From: Isohypsibius dastychi
Taxonomy: Eukaryota > Tardigrada > Eutardigrada > Parachela > Isohypsibiidae
Length of the DNA stretch: 11,497 nucleotides
NCBI GenBank assembly: GCA_034696485.1
Contig: JAQIWT010001287.1
Location: forward strand, 1-11,497
Direction of reading: 5' to 3'
The position numbers were made by a program, and so were the translations under genes. Numbering within the stretch: position 1 is the stretch's first letter; every line of letters starts with the position of its first letter. Shown in pieces: positions 1-11,403 of this stretch. The notes beneath the pieces are model-generated. The model ran no database searches, was not told where the DNA came from, and saw only the letters and a program-made list of their open reading frames with translations.

Positions 1-2470
1 ATGGCGGAGATGGGTTCGAAATGGATTACTTAGTCGGTGAACTATTTCCAGAATTTTGAACCTGCTTGATTGACCATCCAAACTCAACTTTTTTAAATTC
101 AGAAAACTTTAAGGGAATCCTGGCTGCCACAGAAGTCTTAATTTGAACCAATCAAGAAGCAGGAGGAAATAATGATTGACTAGATGCGGGAAAGAGAAAA
201 CATCGAGTCGCATATATAGGTATAATTCATGAACCTTCCGGGCTGTTCTACTCAATAACAACCTAAAAGCAATGCCTATCTGGGATTGACTTTGAAAATG
301 TCCTGCGTGAATGCGGTTGGTTCAACACTTCTAATAGCCAATCATCTCAAGCTTCAGATGATTGGTGCTCTGACTCCCGAAGGCAGTACAACATATGAGA
401 ATTACTGCTGGTCTGAATTTTTCCAACGTGGACAGTGTTTGACCAGCAGCATGATTGGTGATTGTTCTCTCGCGAAGTTACAGTAAATCTTTTTTGAGCT
501 TACACAGAGGCGTCGTGAGCTCCGGCAGTTTCTGCGGTTCGACAATATTTCTCATTTCAAGTGCTAGGAGTTACCGGGGAATACGAGTTTTGAGCGATTT
601 TCAAGAATGCCGGACGGGACTGAGCTTTTTCTGTGCCAAGAGGCAACTCGTGAAAGGGACTGAATATCCCCCTTGAAGATTAAACAGTTTTGCGTCGCAA
701 TGTTGGCTACGGGTCTATTGACAAATTTCAGGTGGCTAGATTGCGTTACGTTGTCGACGATCTCAGCGGAGCTAGACTGTGCGACATCACTGGCACAAGG
801 TTTGCGACTCCAGAATGGGGCAACGCAGCATCAAAACTTCTTCAGGAAATATCTTCACTTTGTCCTGTTCTTGTTATCAGTAATACTAAATTTACCGGAC
901 TAAAGAGGTAGCCACGCTCAAATCTAACCACTCGCCGTCAAGCCGAACTCAGCCTTCCCAGCTGTGACCTGGCTGAAGGAATGGCATTCAACAAGCACAT
1001 CTTGATTGAGGATTGCTGGAGTGTGTCACATGGGTACTCAAAAAGTTTGCGATACCGGCGAAATCTGTGTGACTTTACCTTAGGACTGGCTCATAAAAAT
1101 CTATGGTTTTGAAAGGCTGCTTCAATGCATTTGGAAAATTGATTTTCAGTTCTCTCACTCGACTTAGTACGTGGCGTATCGAAGTCGTCACTGGTTCACT
1201 AACTGTGATCCGTAGCGCTTTTAAAAGCCTGCACTTTTTTAATACCGAGCACAAAACTCCCCGTTCTGTGACCTCCAGAGTTTTAAGTGAGAATCGAATG
1301 GATTTGTTGTGAACAAAACTCGAGACGGGATTGAGCGCCAAAATATCTGGGCTAAAGCAGTTGCTGGGCTGGTTATCTATTGCAGCCGGCAAAAAGGTTT
1401 TCCTGTTTCTCGATTTCCCCGGGGAACCAGATTTTTGTTTCCTATAGAAGACGATGTCATATGATTTTTTGGCTAGAACTTCGGAGTTGCCTATTTCGGA
1501 TGTGCCATGGCGATATGGTTCTATTTTAGTTTCGCGTAAGGACTTATTTGGGAAGAAGCATTGATTCTGGTACAAAACGCCATGCATGCGGTAACCAAGA
1601 TTTGATGGGAGCGAGTTGAGTTTCTTGGTTATCGGAATGATGAAACACGACTGCGCCGATGAAGCTGCGAGTTAAAACTGGGATCAACTTATCAGTTGAT
1701 GTCCGGTCCGGATGACGTAGGAAGAATATCCGGAATCGGTTCATGCTCCACGACATATTGACCATTTTGACAAAATGTCTTGGACCTCGTTCAATATCAG
1801 AACATCTGCTAGGAGCACAGTCCACCACCTGTTCCTTCAACTCGGTCCCCCCTAATTTCTCATGCTTGTGAACTTGATTATACTGAGCCCGTTTCCTGAT
1901 ATGTTTTCGATTCTTATTTCCTCACGCTTCACAAATGAATTCGAACAATTCGAACAATGCAATAACCTGAACGCTAGGGAGTTATGGTGAGGTCAGAACC
2001 CGCTGGTAGAAGAATAATGGTGTGGTTCCACCTGCTAGACCGACCCGCCAGAGCTGGATCCGATAACTAATACACAGTAATCCCAGTTTTTGATCTGGTT
2101 ATCCCGAGAGATATTGATTAGTTGATAACGGTGCAATTTCTCACTTTTGAACGCTATGGATGTCTTGCCAAAATCGCAGTTTGGAAATCTGAGTTTGAGG
2201 AATAACTTTATTCAATGAATCATACCGATCAAAGCTCACCTATGCAAACAATCATTTCAACCCAACCTTCAGACCGTTCTCGTCTAAAAACTGTTAGCAT
2301 ATTCCGTGTAAAGTGTCGGAAAAGTGCCATTTTCGCACAAGTTAATCACACAATCGACATTCAAGTTTATTTATACAGATTCAAGCCGCTCTCACTCAAA
2401 TTCATTTCGATATGAATGCAGCTCACTCTTCTACCCTTCATTGCACCTGTTGCACTCAAATTCCAAAACT
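1..2470. other. Region with no recognisable gene
   Basis: I see no recognisable protein, tRNA or rRNA here. Several frames stay open for 60-75 codons on the plus strand (about 286-486, 455-676, 673-903, 1103-1312), and none has a domain I recognise. The plus-strand frame from 286 to 903 holds only three stops before its final one. The plus-strand frame from 1103 to 1543 holds two internal stops, fewer than random sequence would usually give, so a decayed gene is possible but unproven. A small direct repeat of AATTCGAAC lies near 1938-1956. The last part (2200-2470) is AT-rich and is probably upstream sequence of the WIP-like gene. Confidence 0.5.
1075..1587 (-). CDS. Hypothetical 170-codon open frame, uncertain
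   Basis: This is the longest uninterrupted frame in the first 2.4 kb. It starts at an ATG (1587-1585) and ends at TAA (1077-1075). The predicted product is basic, with a Lys/Arg-rich middle and a leucine-containing C-terminal half, and no signal peptide, membrane segment or family motif that I can recognise. A second minus-strand frame (1840 down to 1544) lies just upstream in a different frame, and I found no convincing splice pair joining the two. A plus-strand frame through the same bases is also nearly open. The frame could therefore be a chance opening, an exon of an unknown gene, or the antisense of a decayed plus-strand gene. I do not recognise it and assign no function. Confidence 0.15.
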   Translation of the reverse strand: MHGVLYQNQCFFPNKSLRETKIEPYRHGTSEIGNSEVLAKKSYDIVFYRKQKSGSPGKSRNRKTFLPAAIDNQPSNCFSPDILALNPVSSFVHNKSIRFSLKTLEVTERGVLCSVLKKCRLLKALRITVSEPVTTSIRHVLSRVRELKINFPNALKQPFKTIDFYEPVLR

Positions 2471-2472
2471 CT

Positions 2473-2519
2473 TATAAAACCATAAATTCTCTCCACTTTT
2501 TTCACACTTTTTTTCAGTA
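2473..2519 (+). promoter_or_regulatory. Possible core promoter of the WIP-like gene
   Basis: A perfect TATAAAA lies at 2473-2479, 60 bp upstream of the ATG at 2539. About 35-40 bp further on, a pyrimidine-rich stretch ends in TCAGTA (2514-2519). TCAGTA resembles the arthropod initiator, but TTTTTTTCAG also looks like a 3' splice site, so a short 5'-UTR intron or trans-splicing would be an alternative reading. The TATA-to-initiator distance (43 bp) is longer than the usual 30 or so. If the TATA box is used, transcription would start near 2503. Confidence 0.35.
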
Positions 2520-2538
2520 CCATTAATCCTCCCAAAAA

Positions 2539-3612
2539 ATGGCTCCAAGACCACCAGCTCCACCTCCAACACCACCAACCCGAAAACCAGCAATGCCAAT
2601 CGGCCCAGATCTGAACCGTCTGCCAACCGTATTCCCGGACCGTGCGGCGGTCATGCAGGATATCCGAAACGGTCCAAAACTGCGCCGAGTTGACCCAGCG
2701 CTCATCAACGACCGAAGTGAAGCCAACAAGTTCTACCAACCCGAAACCACCATTCGCAAACTCATCCAAACCGGCAAAGAAAACGGATCTGTTTCTTCGC
2801 GATCATCTTCCGTTCAATCATTACACTCAGGTGGGTCCGCTCAATTAGAAGATATTGATTGTTCTTAAACCATGTTTTTCAGTTGGTTTCAAGACTGGCG
2901 CTACAAACCACCCTGCCGCCAAATCGAAGCCTCCAACTCCAACGGTACGAAAAGGTCACCATCGTTCCATCTCTAGTCTGTCATCCGCGTCGCGAGTCAG
3001 CGAATATCAAATGAAGAGATCGCCGAGCCCAAGTGCGGATTATCGCTCCATAATGGGTTTATGGCCACGCGCTGTCAATCTGGCCAGTCAGCAGAAATCG
3101 ACGGAGAATCTGAGTCAGATTGTCAAAACTGAGAAAGTCACTTCAGTCAAACGCCAAGCTCCGGCAGCGCCAGTTAAGGTTGAAAGGAATGTCAGCTTGG
3201 CGAGTACGATTGAGCCAGTCGATGTCATCAAATATCGCGATGTCACTTACCAGCGCAATTTGCGCAATCAGATGTACCGGGAAACAATGACGAAGGACAA
3301 CTGGTCGAATGGCGGATCGCAGCGATCTGTCGTTTTTAACCGTGTTGAATCGCTGCCGAGAGCTCCTGAGCGTAGAATTATGAGCCCTGCACCGTTACCG
3401 CCAACTGCTAATAATATGCTCCAGAACTATACTCATGGTAAGAGTTGATATGTCTGCTGACACGATGGTATTGTTACGAGATTAATATGGTGATTTTTTC
3501 AGCTGAATTTGAAGCCAAGTTCACGTTTCGCATGACATCTGAGCTGCCACCAGCCAAAGCCGGAAATATCATCTCTCGAAAGACTTATCCATCCAACTTT
3601 ATCCGATCGTGA
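2539..3612 (+). CDS. WIPF: WIP/verprolin-like WASP-interacting protein (3 exons, complete)
   Basis: WIP/verprolin proteins bind actin and hold WASP/N-WASP, coupling it to Arp2/3-driven actin assembly in the cytoplasm. Exons are 2539-2830, 2883-3437 and 3503-3612. The introns are 52 and 65 nt, both GT-AG and both phase 1, and the product is 318 aa. The N terminus is a short proline stretch (residues 2-14), as in WIP itself, which supports this ATG. A WH2 motif follows at about 35-59, with the pattern RAAVMQDIRNGPKLRRV and NDRS shortly after. The middle is Ser/Lys-rich and basic. The C-terminal exon encodes a WASP-binding segment (285-313) with KFTFRMTSELPPAK and KTYPS, matching the FxFHPISDLPPP...KSYPS pattern of WIP. 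The protein is short for the family (vertebrate WIP is about 500 aa) and has few proline-rich profilin or SH3 sites. The family call is firm. Which paralogue it represents cannot be told. Confidence 0.88.
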
Positions 3613-3698
3613 TCAACTGCATTTTTAACTTCAGTTTCTTTTAGCGATTTAGCATTTCTGCGAATATTCAGATTAGAGGAACTTTCAACGTTTTGTTA

Positions 3699-3704
3699 AA
3701 TAAA
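3699..3704 (+). terminator. Poly(A) signal of the WIP-like gene
   Basis: A canonical AATAAA lies 87 bp after the WIP-like stop codon. It is the first such hexamer downstream and fits a short 3' UTR. Cleavage 10-30 nt later would place the transcript end at about 3715-3735, just before the stop codon of the convergent GPCR-A gene (3762). Confidence 0.6.
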
Positions 3705-3761
3705 TGAAGTCATGAGATGAAAAAGAAGTTGTCCAAACACACAGTTTGAGAGCAGCTGATT

Positions 3762-5584
3762 TTAGCCAAATGTAAACAACTGCTTCAAAGCCGTTCGCAA
3801 GTCGCGCATAGCGATGATAAAGTAAATGGGATCAACAATCGACTCCAAAAAGACCAGCATGGCAGCTGGAGCGTAGAGGTCCAGTGTTTGCCATTGTGGG
3901 GCGAAATGTTGGAAATTAAAAAAGAGATTGATCGGGACGAAGGACACGGCACATGTTATTGTCAACAGCGTCACAATCAAGAATCCGTTTGACTTCTTCA
4001 CTTTTGGTTGTCGTTGAACAGATGTCACTTGGCTGACACCCGTGCTTCCTGTACCAGCGACAGTCGATATCGTGCCAACAGTATTTCCAGGAGTTCTCTC
4101 ACTGCCAGATGACGCTAAAACAAAATTCCAGGTAAAGTATCCAAAGAGCTTTTTGTGGACCCCCCCCCCCCCCCCAAAGAAGGGGGGGGGGGGGGGGGGG
4201 GGGGACTCTTAAAACTCTCACCAAAACTGAGCATTTCCCTTCACACAAAAAAACTTTTTCAAAACCTTCTCCTTTGTTCTAGGGGTCAACGACACGAGGT
4301 GTTGAGAGTTCAGGTAAACGACACGAGATTTTGAGAGTGCAGGTCAACCGACTGAGGTATTAAAAGATGACGTCACAGCCGATAGTGACGTCACTTCCGG
4401 TTTAATATAAGTGGTTTTTTGTCTTTCAAGTTTTTTAACGTTTCGATTCGGTTTTTCCCGGAAGGACGGGTGGGGGGACAGTATGCCCGCCGCAGGAAGG
4501 CATAGGGGAAAATGTTCTCAAACGGTTTTTCCAGGGATAATTTTGTGAAGTTATTGACAACGACAGTCTCTCCAAATTAAGTTCTCGAATTCGTTTACAA
4601 AAAATTTTGAGTTGAAATTTGGGAGAAACAAAATTGACTGAGCGGAAAAACTGGCTTCGGTTTTGGTTCAGAACTCGTCATTGTACGCAACTCAGGCATC
4701 TTGCATGCCTGAGCATAGCTGGCGAATTCGTTTGAACATTTTCACAGCTACGCGTACCTGCTCTCCTTCCGTGCAAGAGCTTCTGCTCGCGTTTGCGTTG
4801 AAAGTGCTTGTAAGCGATAAAAGGATAAACAACGATGACAACGAATACCGGGAAGTCGTAGAGTGTCATAAACATGATTGACATGACAACACCTTGTCCC
4901 GGTACATTTGGTTGGCATCCGAATTGGTCCTCAGGGAGTCGAAATAAGACAGCATCACGCAAGTATAACGGCATGTGACAAGCATGGACGAAGAGGAAAA
5001 CCCCAAAACAAGTCAACATGGCCAGGCGTCTAGTGTGATGTTGACGATAGGCCAAGGGGGAAACCAATGCCCAGACTCGGTTAAGTGAAATGACAGCGTG
5101 GCTGTTGTAGAGATATGGTTGAAGTGTGAAGCCCCAGTACAGGTAATATGTGCACCAAGCTGTCCCGAGATGCCACCGTTGGTGAAGACCAGCGTAGACA
5201 TCAAGTGGACCCTGAAAGATACCTTAAGTACCAGAAGTGTTAGCTTGCCGTAGATGAAAGAATTATTCAAACTGTATATTACTTACCATTGATTATGTTC
5301 ACAGCCATGAGGTTTAGGAGGTAGACGTTGAATGGCGTGCGTAAGTCCCGAGTGGTCAGGAGAAGGTAGAAAATGGTGGCGTTTAGCAAAACTGATAAAA
5401 CCGTAATGATCACTTGAATATATTGCGTGACCAGCCATGTTGAGGGGTCATCATCTTCTACCACAGTGGTATTTATGGTGACATTGTCGTCGGACAATGA
5501 GATATTGAACATTGTAGCTACGAGTATTTGTAGGAGAATAATGGCTGTTTCATCACCTTTGCTTGGATGCTTTAAATGTTCCAT
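3762..5584 (-). CDS. GPCR-A: orphan rhodopsin-class (class A) G-protein-coupled receptor, 3 exons
   Basis: This is a seven-helix plasma-membrane receptor, ligand unknown. Exons on the minus strand are 5584-5287, 5222-4758 and 4114-3762. The introns are 64 and 643 nt, both phase 1. The product is 371 aa from the ATG at 5584, or 347 aa from the ATG at 5512, which aligns with the start of GPCR-B. Both ATGs have good context, and the extra N-terminal piece contains a short hydrophobic run. Class A landmarks fall at exact spacing: N1.50, N2.50 in NLMAVN, P2.59, the ECL1 Trp, Cys3.25, NRV at the DRY position, the ECL2 Cys (FGCQP), P5.50, Y5.58, SFVP in place of CWxP, and DPIYF in place of NPxxY. 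The N terminus has N-glycosylation sequons (NIS, NVT, NTT). Position 3.32 is Gly, so it is not an aminergic receptor. Simple read-through of intron 1 shows a stop and a frameshift, but splicing to the AAG acceptor restores the frame and the residue spacing, so the gene looks intact. Confidence 0.85.
4160..4204. repeat. C16 / G23 homopolymer inverted repeat
   Basis: Sixteen Cs (4160-4175), a six-base spacer AAAGAA (4176-4181) and 23 Gs (4182-4204) form a potential 16-bp all-GC hairpin on either strand. The G run could also fold as a quadruplex and the C run as an i-motif. Run lengths of this kind are error-prone in sequencing and assembly, so the exact counts should not be trusted. Confidence 0.9.
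4284..4370. repeat. 29-bp tandem repeat, about 3 copies
   Basis: Units are at 4284-4312, 4313-4341 and 4342-4370. Units 1 and 2 differ at 4 of 29 positions and share the core AAACGACACGAG / CAACGACACGAG followed by TTGAGAG. The third unit is much more diverged, with roughly one third of positions changed, but keeps the GGTCAAC start and the length. It sits inside intron 2 of GPCR-A, next to the homopolymer pair. Confidence 0.7.
4368..4411 (+). promoter_or_regulatory. Paired CRE palindromes with ETS-like and TATA-like sites
   Basis: Two perfect TGACGTCA octamers (CREB/ATF sites) lie at 4368-4375 and 4386-4393, 18 bp apart. The second extends to a 12-bp perfect palindrome, AGTGACGTCACT. Directly after it come CTTCCGG (4394-4400, an ETS-type core) and ATATAAG (4405-4411). 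In that order the block resembles a small plus-strand promoter, antisense to GPCR-A. It could equally be an intronic enhancer or part of an inserted element. The motifs are seen directly; their function is inferred. Confidence 0.4.
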
Positions 5585-5773
5585 TTCCTGACGACTCAAA
5601 TTGCGCAATCATATTGCATCAGTCAGCTCAATTATTGAAAAGATCTGACAGTTAATCTACGTCGGTCTATCCATACTCCATTAGCGGACAAGTGATGTGT
5701 GGTGATGACCGTACGTTTCTGAATGTTTTCAGCATGTCTGCGGATTTGCAGTTCTTTTCCGAACCTGCACGCA

Positions 5774-6877
5774 TCAAGTGCGACAGAAACGCAGTTTTAA
5801 AGTGGTCCGCAAATCCTGCATGACGATGATGAGATAAATCGGATCGAAGACAGCTTCCAGCGCTGACATCATGACAGCAGATGCGTAGAACTCATGGACC
5901 TGATATTGTGGTGCAAAGTGCTGGAACATGTAGTAAAGATTGATGGGAACAAACGACACAGCACAGGTGAACGTCAACAAAGTCACAATTAAAAAACCAT
6001 GGAATTTTTTGACTTTCGCATTGGACGCGCTGGTCACGTTGCTTGCATTTACATCAGCAGCTGGTGTTGCTGAAAACAACAGTCAATCGAACTCTATCGT
6101 ACAAACATCTGAAGAATCACCTGGCTGTTTTCCCAAGAGCTGTCTTCGTTGGCGTTTTCGTTGAAAATGCTTCCACGCAATAAACGGATAAACCACCAAG
6201 GTTGCAAGAACTGGGAGAGTATAGCTCCCAACGTAGACAATTTTTATGATGACCCCCTGTGCTGGAACATTTGGCTGGCACCCGAAAAGTTTTTCGTCCC
6301 CACGAAACAAGATGGCGTCGCGTATGAATAAGGGTGTGTTGCAGATGTGGACCACGATGAAAGCTCCCAGGCAAATCAGGATAGCCAGGCGTTTGGTATG
6401 ATATTGGCGGTAGGACAGAGGTGAGTATAGTGCCCAGACGCGGTTTAAGGACACAACGGCGTGGCTGTAGTAGAGATATGGAGTGAAGTGGAACCCGAAA
6501 TATAAGTAAAAGGTACACGTGGCTTTGCTCAGATGCCAGGCGTGATGTGTTTCAACATAAACATCCAGCGGACATTGGAGTATCCCTGTATTGTTTGATA
6601 CGATATAAGAAATGTTCGAGAGATTTACATGAACTAGCAACTGACCGTTCATAAGATTGAGACCCATGAGATTAACAAGGTAAATGTTGAAAGGTGTATG
6701 CAGAGTCCGTGTGACGATGAGAGTGTAGAATATGATTCCGTTGAGGGGGATTGAGATGACTGTAATGATGATTTGTAGGACAGGAATCACTTGCCAAATT
6801 ACCGGGTCATCTTCCTGGCCAGATGTGTTATTTGATGTCGTGTTATAAAACGACAGAGAGGAGTTAAGCTCAAACAT
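5774..6877 (-). CDS. GPCR-B: orphan rhodopsin-class (class A) G-protein-coupled receptor, 3 exons
   Basis: This is a paralogue of GPCR-A lying directly upstream of it in tandem, and a seven-helix membrane receptor of unknown ligand. Exons are 6877-6646, 6585-6121 and 6069-5774. The introns are 60 and 51 nt, both phase 1, and the product is 330 aa. The start ATG has A at -3, and the N terminus carries several N-glycosylation sequons (residues 5-19). Landmarks are N46 (1.50), N74 (2.50), P83 (2.59), W94, C101 (3.25) and N125-R126-V127 in place of DRY, followed by SPLSYR. Further on come the ECL2 Cys (FGCQP), LPVLATLVVY (P5.50 to Y5.58), SFVP and DPIYL. Exon 2 has the same length as in GPCR-A (465 nt). 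The open frame runs through intron 1 without a stop, so a simple ORF call would add 20 false residues in helix 2. It also runs on past the exon 2 donor for 12 codons. Confidence 0.85.
6586..6645 (-). other. 60-nt in-frame intron 1 of GPCR-B
   Basis: The donor is AACG|GTCAGT and the acceptor ATACAG|GG. It is phase 1, exactly 20 codons long and free of stops. It sits at the same site and phase as GPCR-A intron 1, where read-through is impossible. Removing it puts Pro2.59 nine residues after Asn2.50 and the ECL1 Trp eleven after that Pro, as in typical class A receptors. The GTCAGT donor is weaker than GTAAGT, so some retention is conceivable. Confidence 0.8.
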
Positions 6878-6878
6878 T

Positions 6879-7149
6879 CTGTGAAGCTGTGATACGTTGA
6901 AGTTTTCTGTTCGTTCGACCGTTTTTGAACTCTCTCAACATCTGTTCTTTTTCACTCACCAGTTAACAAATAAACAGTTCGATACTGAGCTTTCCGCAAA
7001 TGCAAAGGGTATTCAACATTAGGAATCAGGTGGACGCAGCTGTCAGTTCCTCTACGTTAAACTTCCCACAGTGTACTGCCTCGCAAGAAAACCGCGGTTG
7101 TCTCCTCCACAGATGGCGTGACCTGACGACTAAGCACGTTCATTTTATA
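6879..7149 (-). promoter_or_regulatory. Possible promoter, leader exon and 5'-UTR intron of GPCR-B
   Basis: On the minus strand, a strong donor ACTG|GTGAGTG (intron from 6959) and an acceptor TTCACAG (6880-6879) one base before the ATG would define an 81-nt 5'-UTR intron, close in size to the coding introns. Upstream, TCAGTA (6988-6983) fits an initiator, and TATAAAA on the minus strand (7149-7143) could be a TATA box for a start near 7115. These are alternative start models, and the sequence does not decide between them. Confidence 0.35.
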
Positions 7150-8422
7150 CCTGGATCAGCTAGCTTTACCGACTCAGATCTATCACTACTTGTTGACCTG
7201 TACCAACTCATTCTACGGCGTGTTCTGAAAAGCACTGCACGCTGATACTGAATTCTGTATACAGAAGAAAAAACGACGAGGTTTACAGCAACGAAATAAA
7301 CGACGGGAAATTCATTGTTCTGAGCAAGTTTTTGTCCAGCCAGGTGCAAGTCTGCAAATTCCTTGAATACCCTAAATTCTCCGCCTGTTTGCAGGTCCAG
7401 ACTGTGTTGCTCAAATGTATCATGTTCCAGCTAAAGTTCGACCGAAACCAGAGTACTGTGTAATCCGAACATCTCAGTATAGTATATTTTGATCATGACC
7501 TTTCATGCGACTCTAGTTCGAAGCGGTAACGTTGTTGTTTGGCGGCGGTTATGTCTGTAATTTATTAGATATGAATCAGATATGAAGAGCTGATGAAAAA
7601 CATGCTCTGTCGATTACTTTAAACGGGTGATCAGTCTCAATTGTTGATAGTGATATTACACCGGAGGCTACCGTTTCTCATCTCATCGAGAATCATTAAA
7701 CTGCGGTAAATTCCATGGGTCAAGCTGTGAAATTGCCGATGCTCTTCTCGAACTATTAAAGCGTAGTTCTGCCATTTTGCCCAAGCGATATTTGATGGAG
7801 TTGACTGAGAAAGAGCTGATGACAAGCGCACCTGGCCTCATCCTTATCATAACTGCTACTAACAGACACTAACAGCAAAACTCCTCGACAAAGGCCAAAA
7901 GTTTTAATCATACAATCTTCTTTCATATTCACCCCATGCTCCCCCACCCCCCTGCTTGACTCCGCCAATCCCCATCTACGCATACCTAACGATCGTCTCA
8001 ATACAGCTTCACCTGCTATCTTACAGCATTAAAAACATCCGTTTCATCAACATCATTCGATCGATAGATTATTAAACACTCTCCGATTGTAGGATTTTCA
8101 AAAACGTTACAATAACACCATCGAATGGTCGATTTTTTCCGGCTGAATTTTTTCAAAAATTAACTTGACTGCATATTTGACGGAGAATTTTTGCGATCAA
8201 AAAACGCAGCCTGGAGGTTCAATACAATGATGGACAAATTAAAGTTATGATAAGCTGACAAATGCCTCAATCAATGATGTTCACTTTGAAGTGAAAGGAA
8301 AACAGAAAACTTGTCCAAGCGCGCGAAAATGCGGCTTCTGGGCAAAAGCGCAAAAAGTGAGGTTGAGATGGAATGAGAAAAGGCCCGCCGCCTCGTCTAT
8401 TATCACCCTCTTATCCCCCGCT

Positions 8423-9343
8423 TAATCCCATCCCAATATATTAATCCTGTTATTTATACAAGAGCATGTTATTTTACCCAAAGGACGTTGTTGCACTTAT
8501 AATTAAACTCATCTCCAATGAACAGAGATAACGCTAATCCAAAATCCAGAATTTTCATTTCTCAACAAAGAGAAAGCAAAACAATTTGCCGCCATTTGGC
8601 CAGTTTTCATCTTAATGGAATTTTTCGTTTATGCAGGGATAATTGAGATATTCTATTGTTATATGGGAAATTCATTAAGAAAATGGAGTGCTTTTTGATG
8701 AGGTGCATCTGTGATGTTGCGGGCGTTAATTAATTCTCCCAATCAAAAGAAACGATGAAGACTAATATGCATGAAGGGCCGCTGATGAGGATTGTTACAC
8801 GATATTATACGCTAGCGGCTCTGTTAGAGGAATTAGCGCGGTATTCACCTGATTATCATACACTGATTGCTGGACAATACAGGCCTATTCTTCGACTAAT
8901 TAAAACGAGCTGGACGGAAGCCTTTTGATCGATTCCCTTTCTTTCTTTTTGGGCCGGTTATTTCTGTAAACCGATGCGTTGCGGTTGGTCATCTGGACTG
9001 AGCTGACCGCAATACAAAAACGATAATTCCAATATTCTGACTTGTTTGCAGTCCACGCCGAAAATTTGATACCTTATAATAATTAGCATTCTTAGGGATT
9101 AATTATAGGGCGGCTACAGACAGTCTGAATATAAATTCCAGATTTCAGTTTTGGAAGTTTTTTGTCATGGAGCGTTAATTTTCACGGAAATAAAAACTGA
9201 AAGACTGGTTCAGTACAGTGATTTGAAAAGAGATTTAGTGGCGTGTTGGCAGCGAGAATGTGAGAATTTGCTGGAAATTGACTTGACACATCTGATTGTT
9301 TGATGGCTGTTCGGACAATTGTGACCCTTTGCCATTTGGATTA
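8423..9343. promoter_or_regulatory. TAATCC (Otx/Bicoid-type) site cluster upstream of EMX
   Basis: TAATCC occurs at 8423-8428, 8442-8447 and 8535-8540, three within 118 bp. Its complement GGATTA occurs at 9096-9101 and 9338-9343, and one more TAATCC lies further upstream at 7461-7466. This is the core bound by K50 homeodomains (Otx, Bicoid). The site at 9096 overlaps a TAATTA to give GGATTAATTA. Such short motifs also occur by chance, so the regulatory role is an inference from density and context. Confidence 0.35.
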
Positions 9344-9715
9344 GCAATTATGATTTGATGATAGCCGATGGCTGTCCTGACTGGCTACGCTTAGCGGTGC
9401 AATTAGTTGTCTAGTTAATGCATTTGATTTGATGTGCGACAATAATCTGCCCCGATTGGCACATGAAGCGTAATTCTATATAAAAAGTGATTAAACTTAT
9501 AATTACATGCTGCTGCCCTAAAGCGCTTGTGGAGCCCGCACTTGTCAAGTTCTCGAGTTAAAGCAACCCTCTTGCCAAAACATTTGCTCGCGCATTATGG
9601 CCGATGAAGAAATTATCCGATTACAACGCGTATCCATCGCGTTTATTGCATTACCTTGTTAACACACTAACATCTCACTCGACCATAATTTAATCACATC
9701 CATTTATTCGAGTGA

Positions 9716-9723
9716 ATGCAAAT
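9716..9723 (+). promoter_or_regulatory. Octamer (POU-type) site
   Basis: A perfect ATGCAAAT lies about 330 bp upstream of the EMX start codon, with a second GTGCAAAT at 9727-9734. POU-homeodomain proteins bind this motif. Function here is inferred from position only. Confidence 0.3.
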
Positions 9724-9853
9724 CGGTGCAAATAAAACCGGGGCAATCCGCAGAATTAGACATCAGAAAATAAAACGGGATTTGTCTCCACAGCGATCGA
9801 CTCGATTGATTAGACGGTTCCACCGAAAAAGGAGCAAATCAAAGTGAAGAGCT

Positions 9854-9873
9854 GAGAGAGAGAGACAGAGAGG
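9854..9873. repeat. GA-rich tract in the EMX promoter region
   Basis: An almost pure GA run (GAGAGAGAGAGACAGAGAGG) lies about 170 bp before the EMX ATG. It resembles the GAGA elements found near promoters of developmental genes in arthropods, but could be a plain microsatellite. No TATA box is evident nearby. Confidence 0.4.
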
Positions 9874-10044
9874 GCAAGCGGCCGGTGAAGGCGGAGTCAC
9901 TCACTTCATTCTGCCTGACTGAAAACGAGCAGGTTGTTTGTATGTGTGTGTTTCCATTCCGCCATCTCGTGCATTTGAACATATTTCCTCCTTGTTTTTC
10001 AGCTAGTTTTTCAGACTTCCCAACGAAAACTGGCTTTTAGAAGC

Positions 10045-11403
<1,359 letters not shown>

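Larger units (their letters stand above)
4115..4757 (-). other. Enlarged intron 2 of GPCR-A
   Basis: The donor is CAG|GTACGC (exon ends at 4758) and the acceptor is TTTTAG|CG (exon 3 begins at 4114). Both ends are phase 1 and rejoin as GCG (Ala). The equivalent intron of GPCR-B is only 51 nt, so about 590 bp are extra. The extra DNA holds the C/G homopolymer pair, a 29-bp tandem repeat, two CRE palindromes and a loose direct repeat of CGGTTTTTCC (4449-4458 and 4523-4532). I see no transposase frame and no clear terminal inverted repeats or target-site duplication, so its origin is open. Confidence 0.75.
7150..10044. other. Long non-coding stretch between GPCR-B and EMX
   Basis: No gene is recognisable in about 2.9 kb. 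Minus-strand frames at 7637-7831 and 7756-8001 are short, overlap each other in different frames and look like chance. From about 8400 to 9800 the sequence is rich in homeodomain-type cores. TAATTA occurs at 8500-8505, 8727-8732, 8897-8902, 9080-9085, 9100-9105 and 9500-9505. This, and its place upstream of a developmental homeobox gene, suggests cis-regulatory DNA. The stretch also contains the first untranslated sequence of EMX at its right end. Confidence 0.5.
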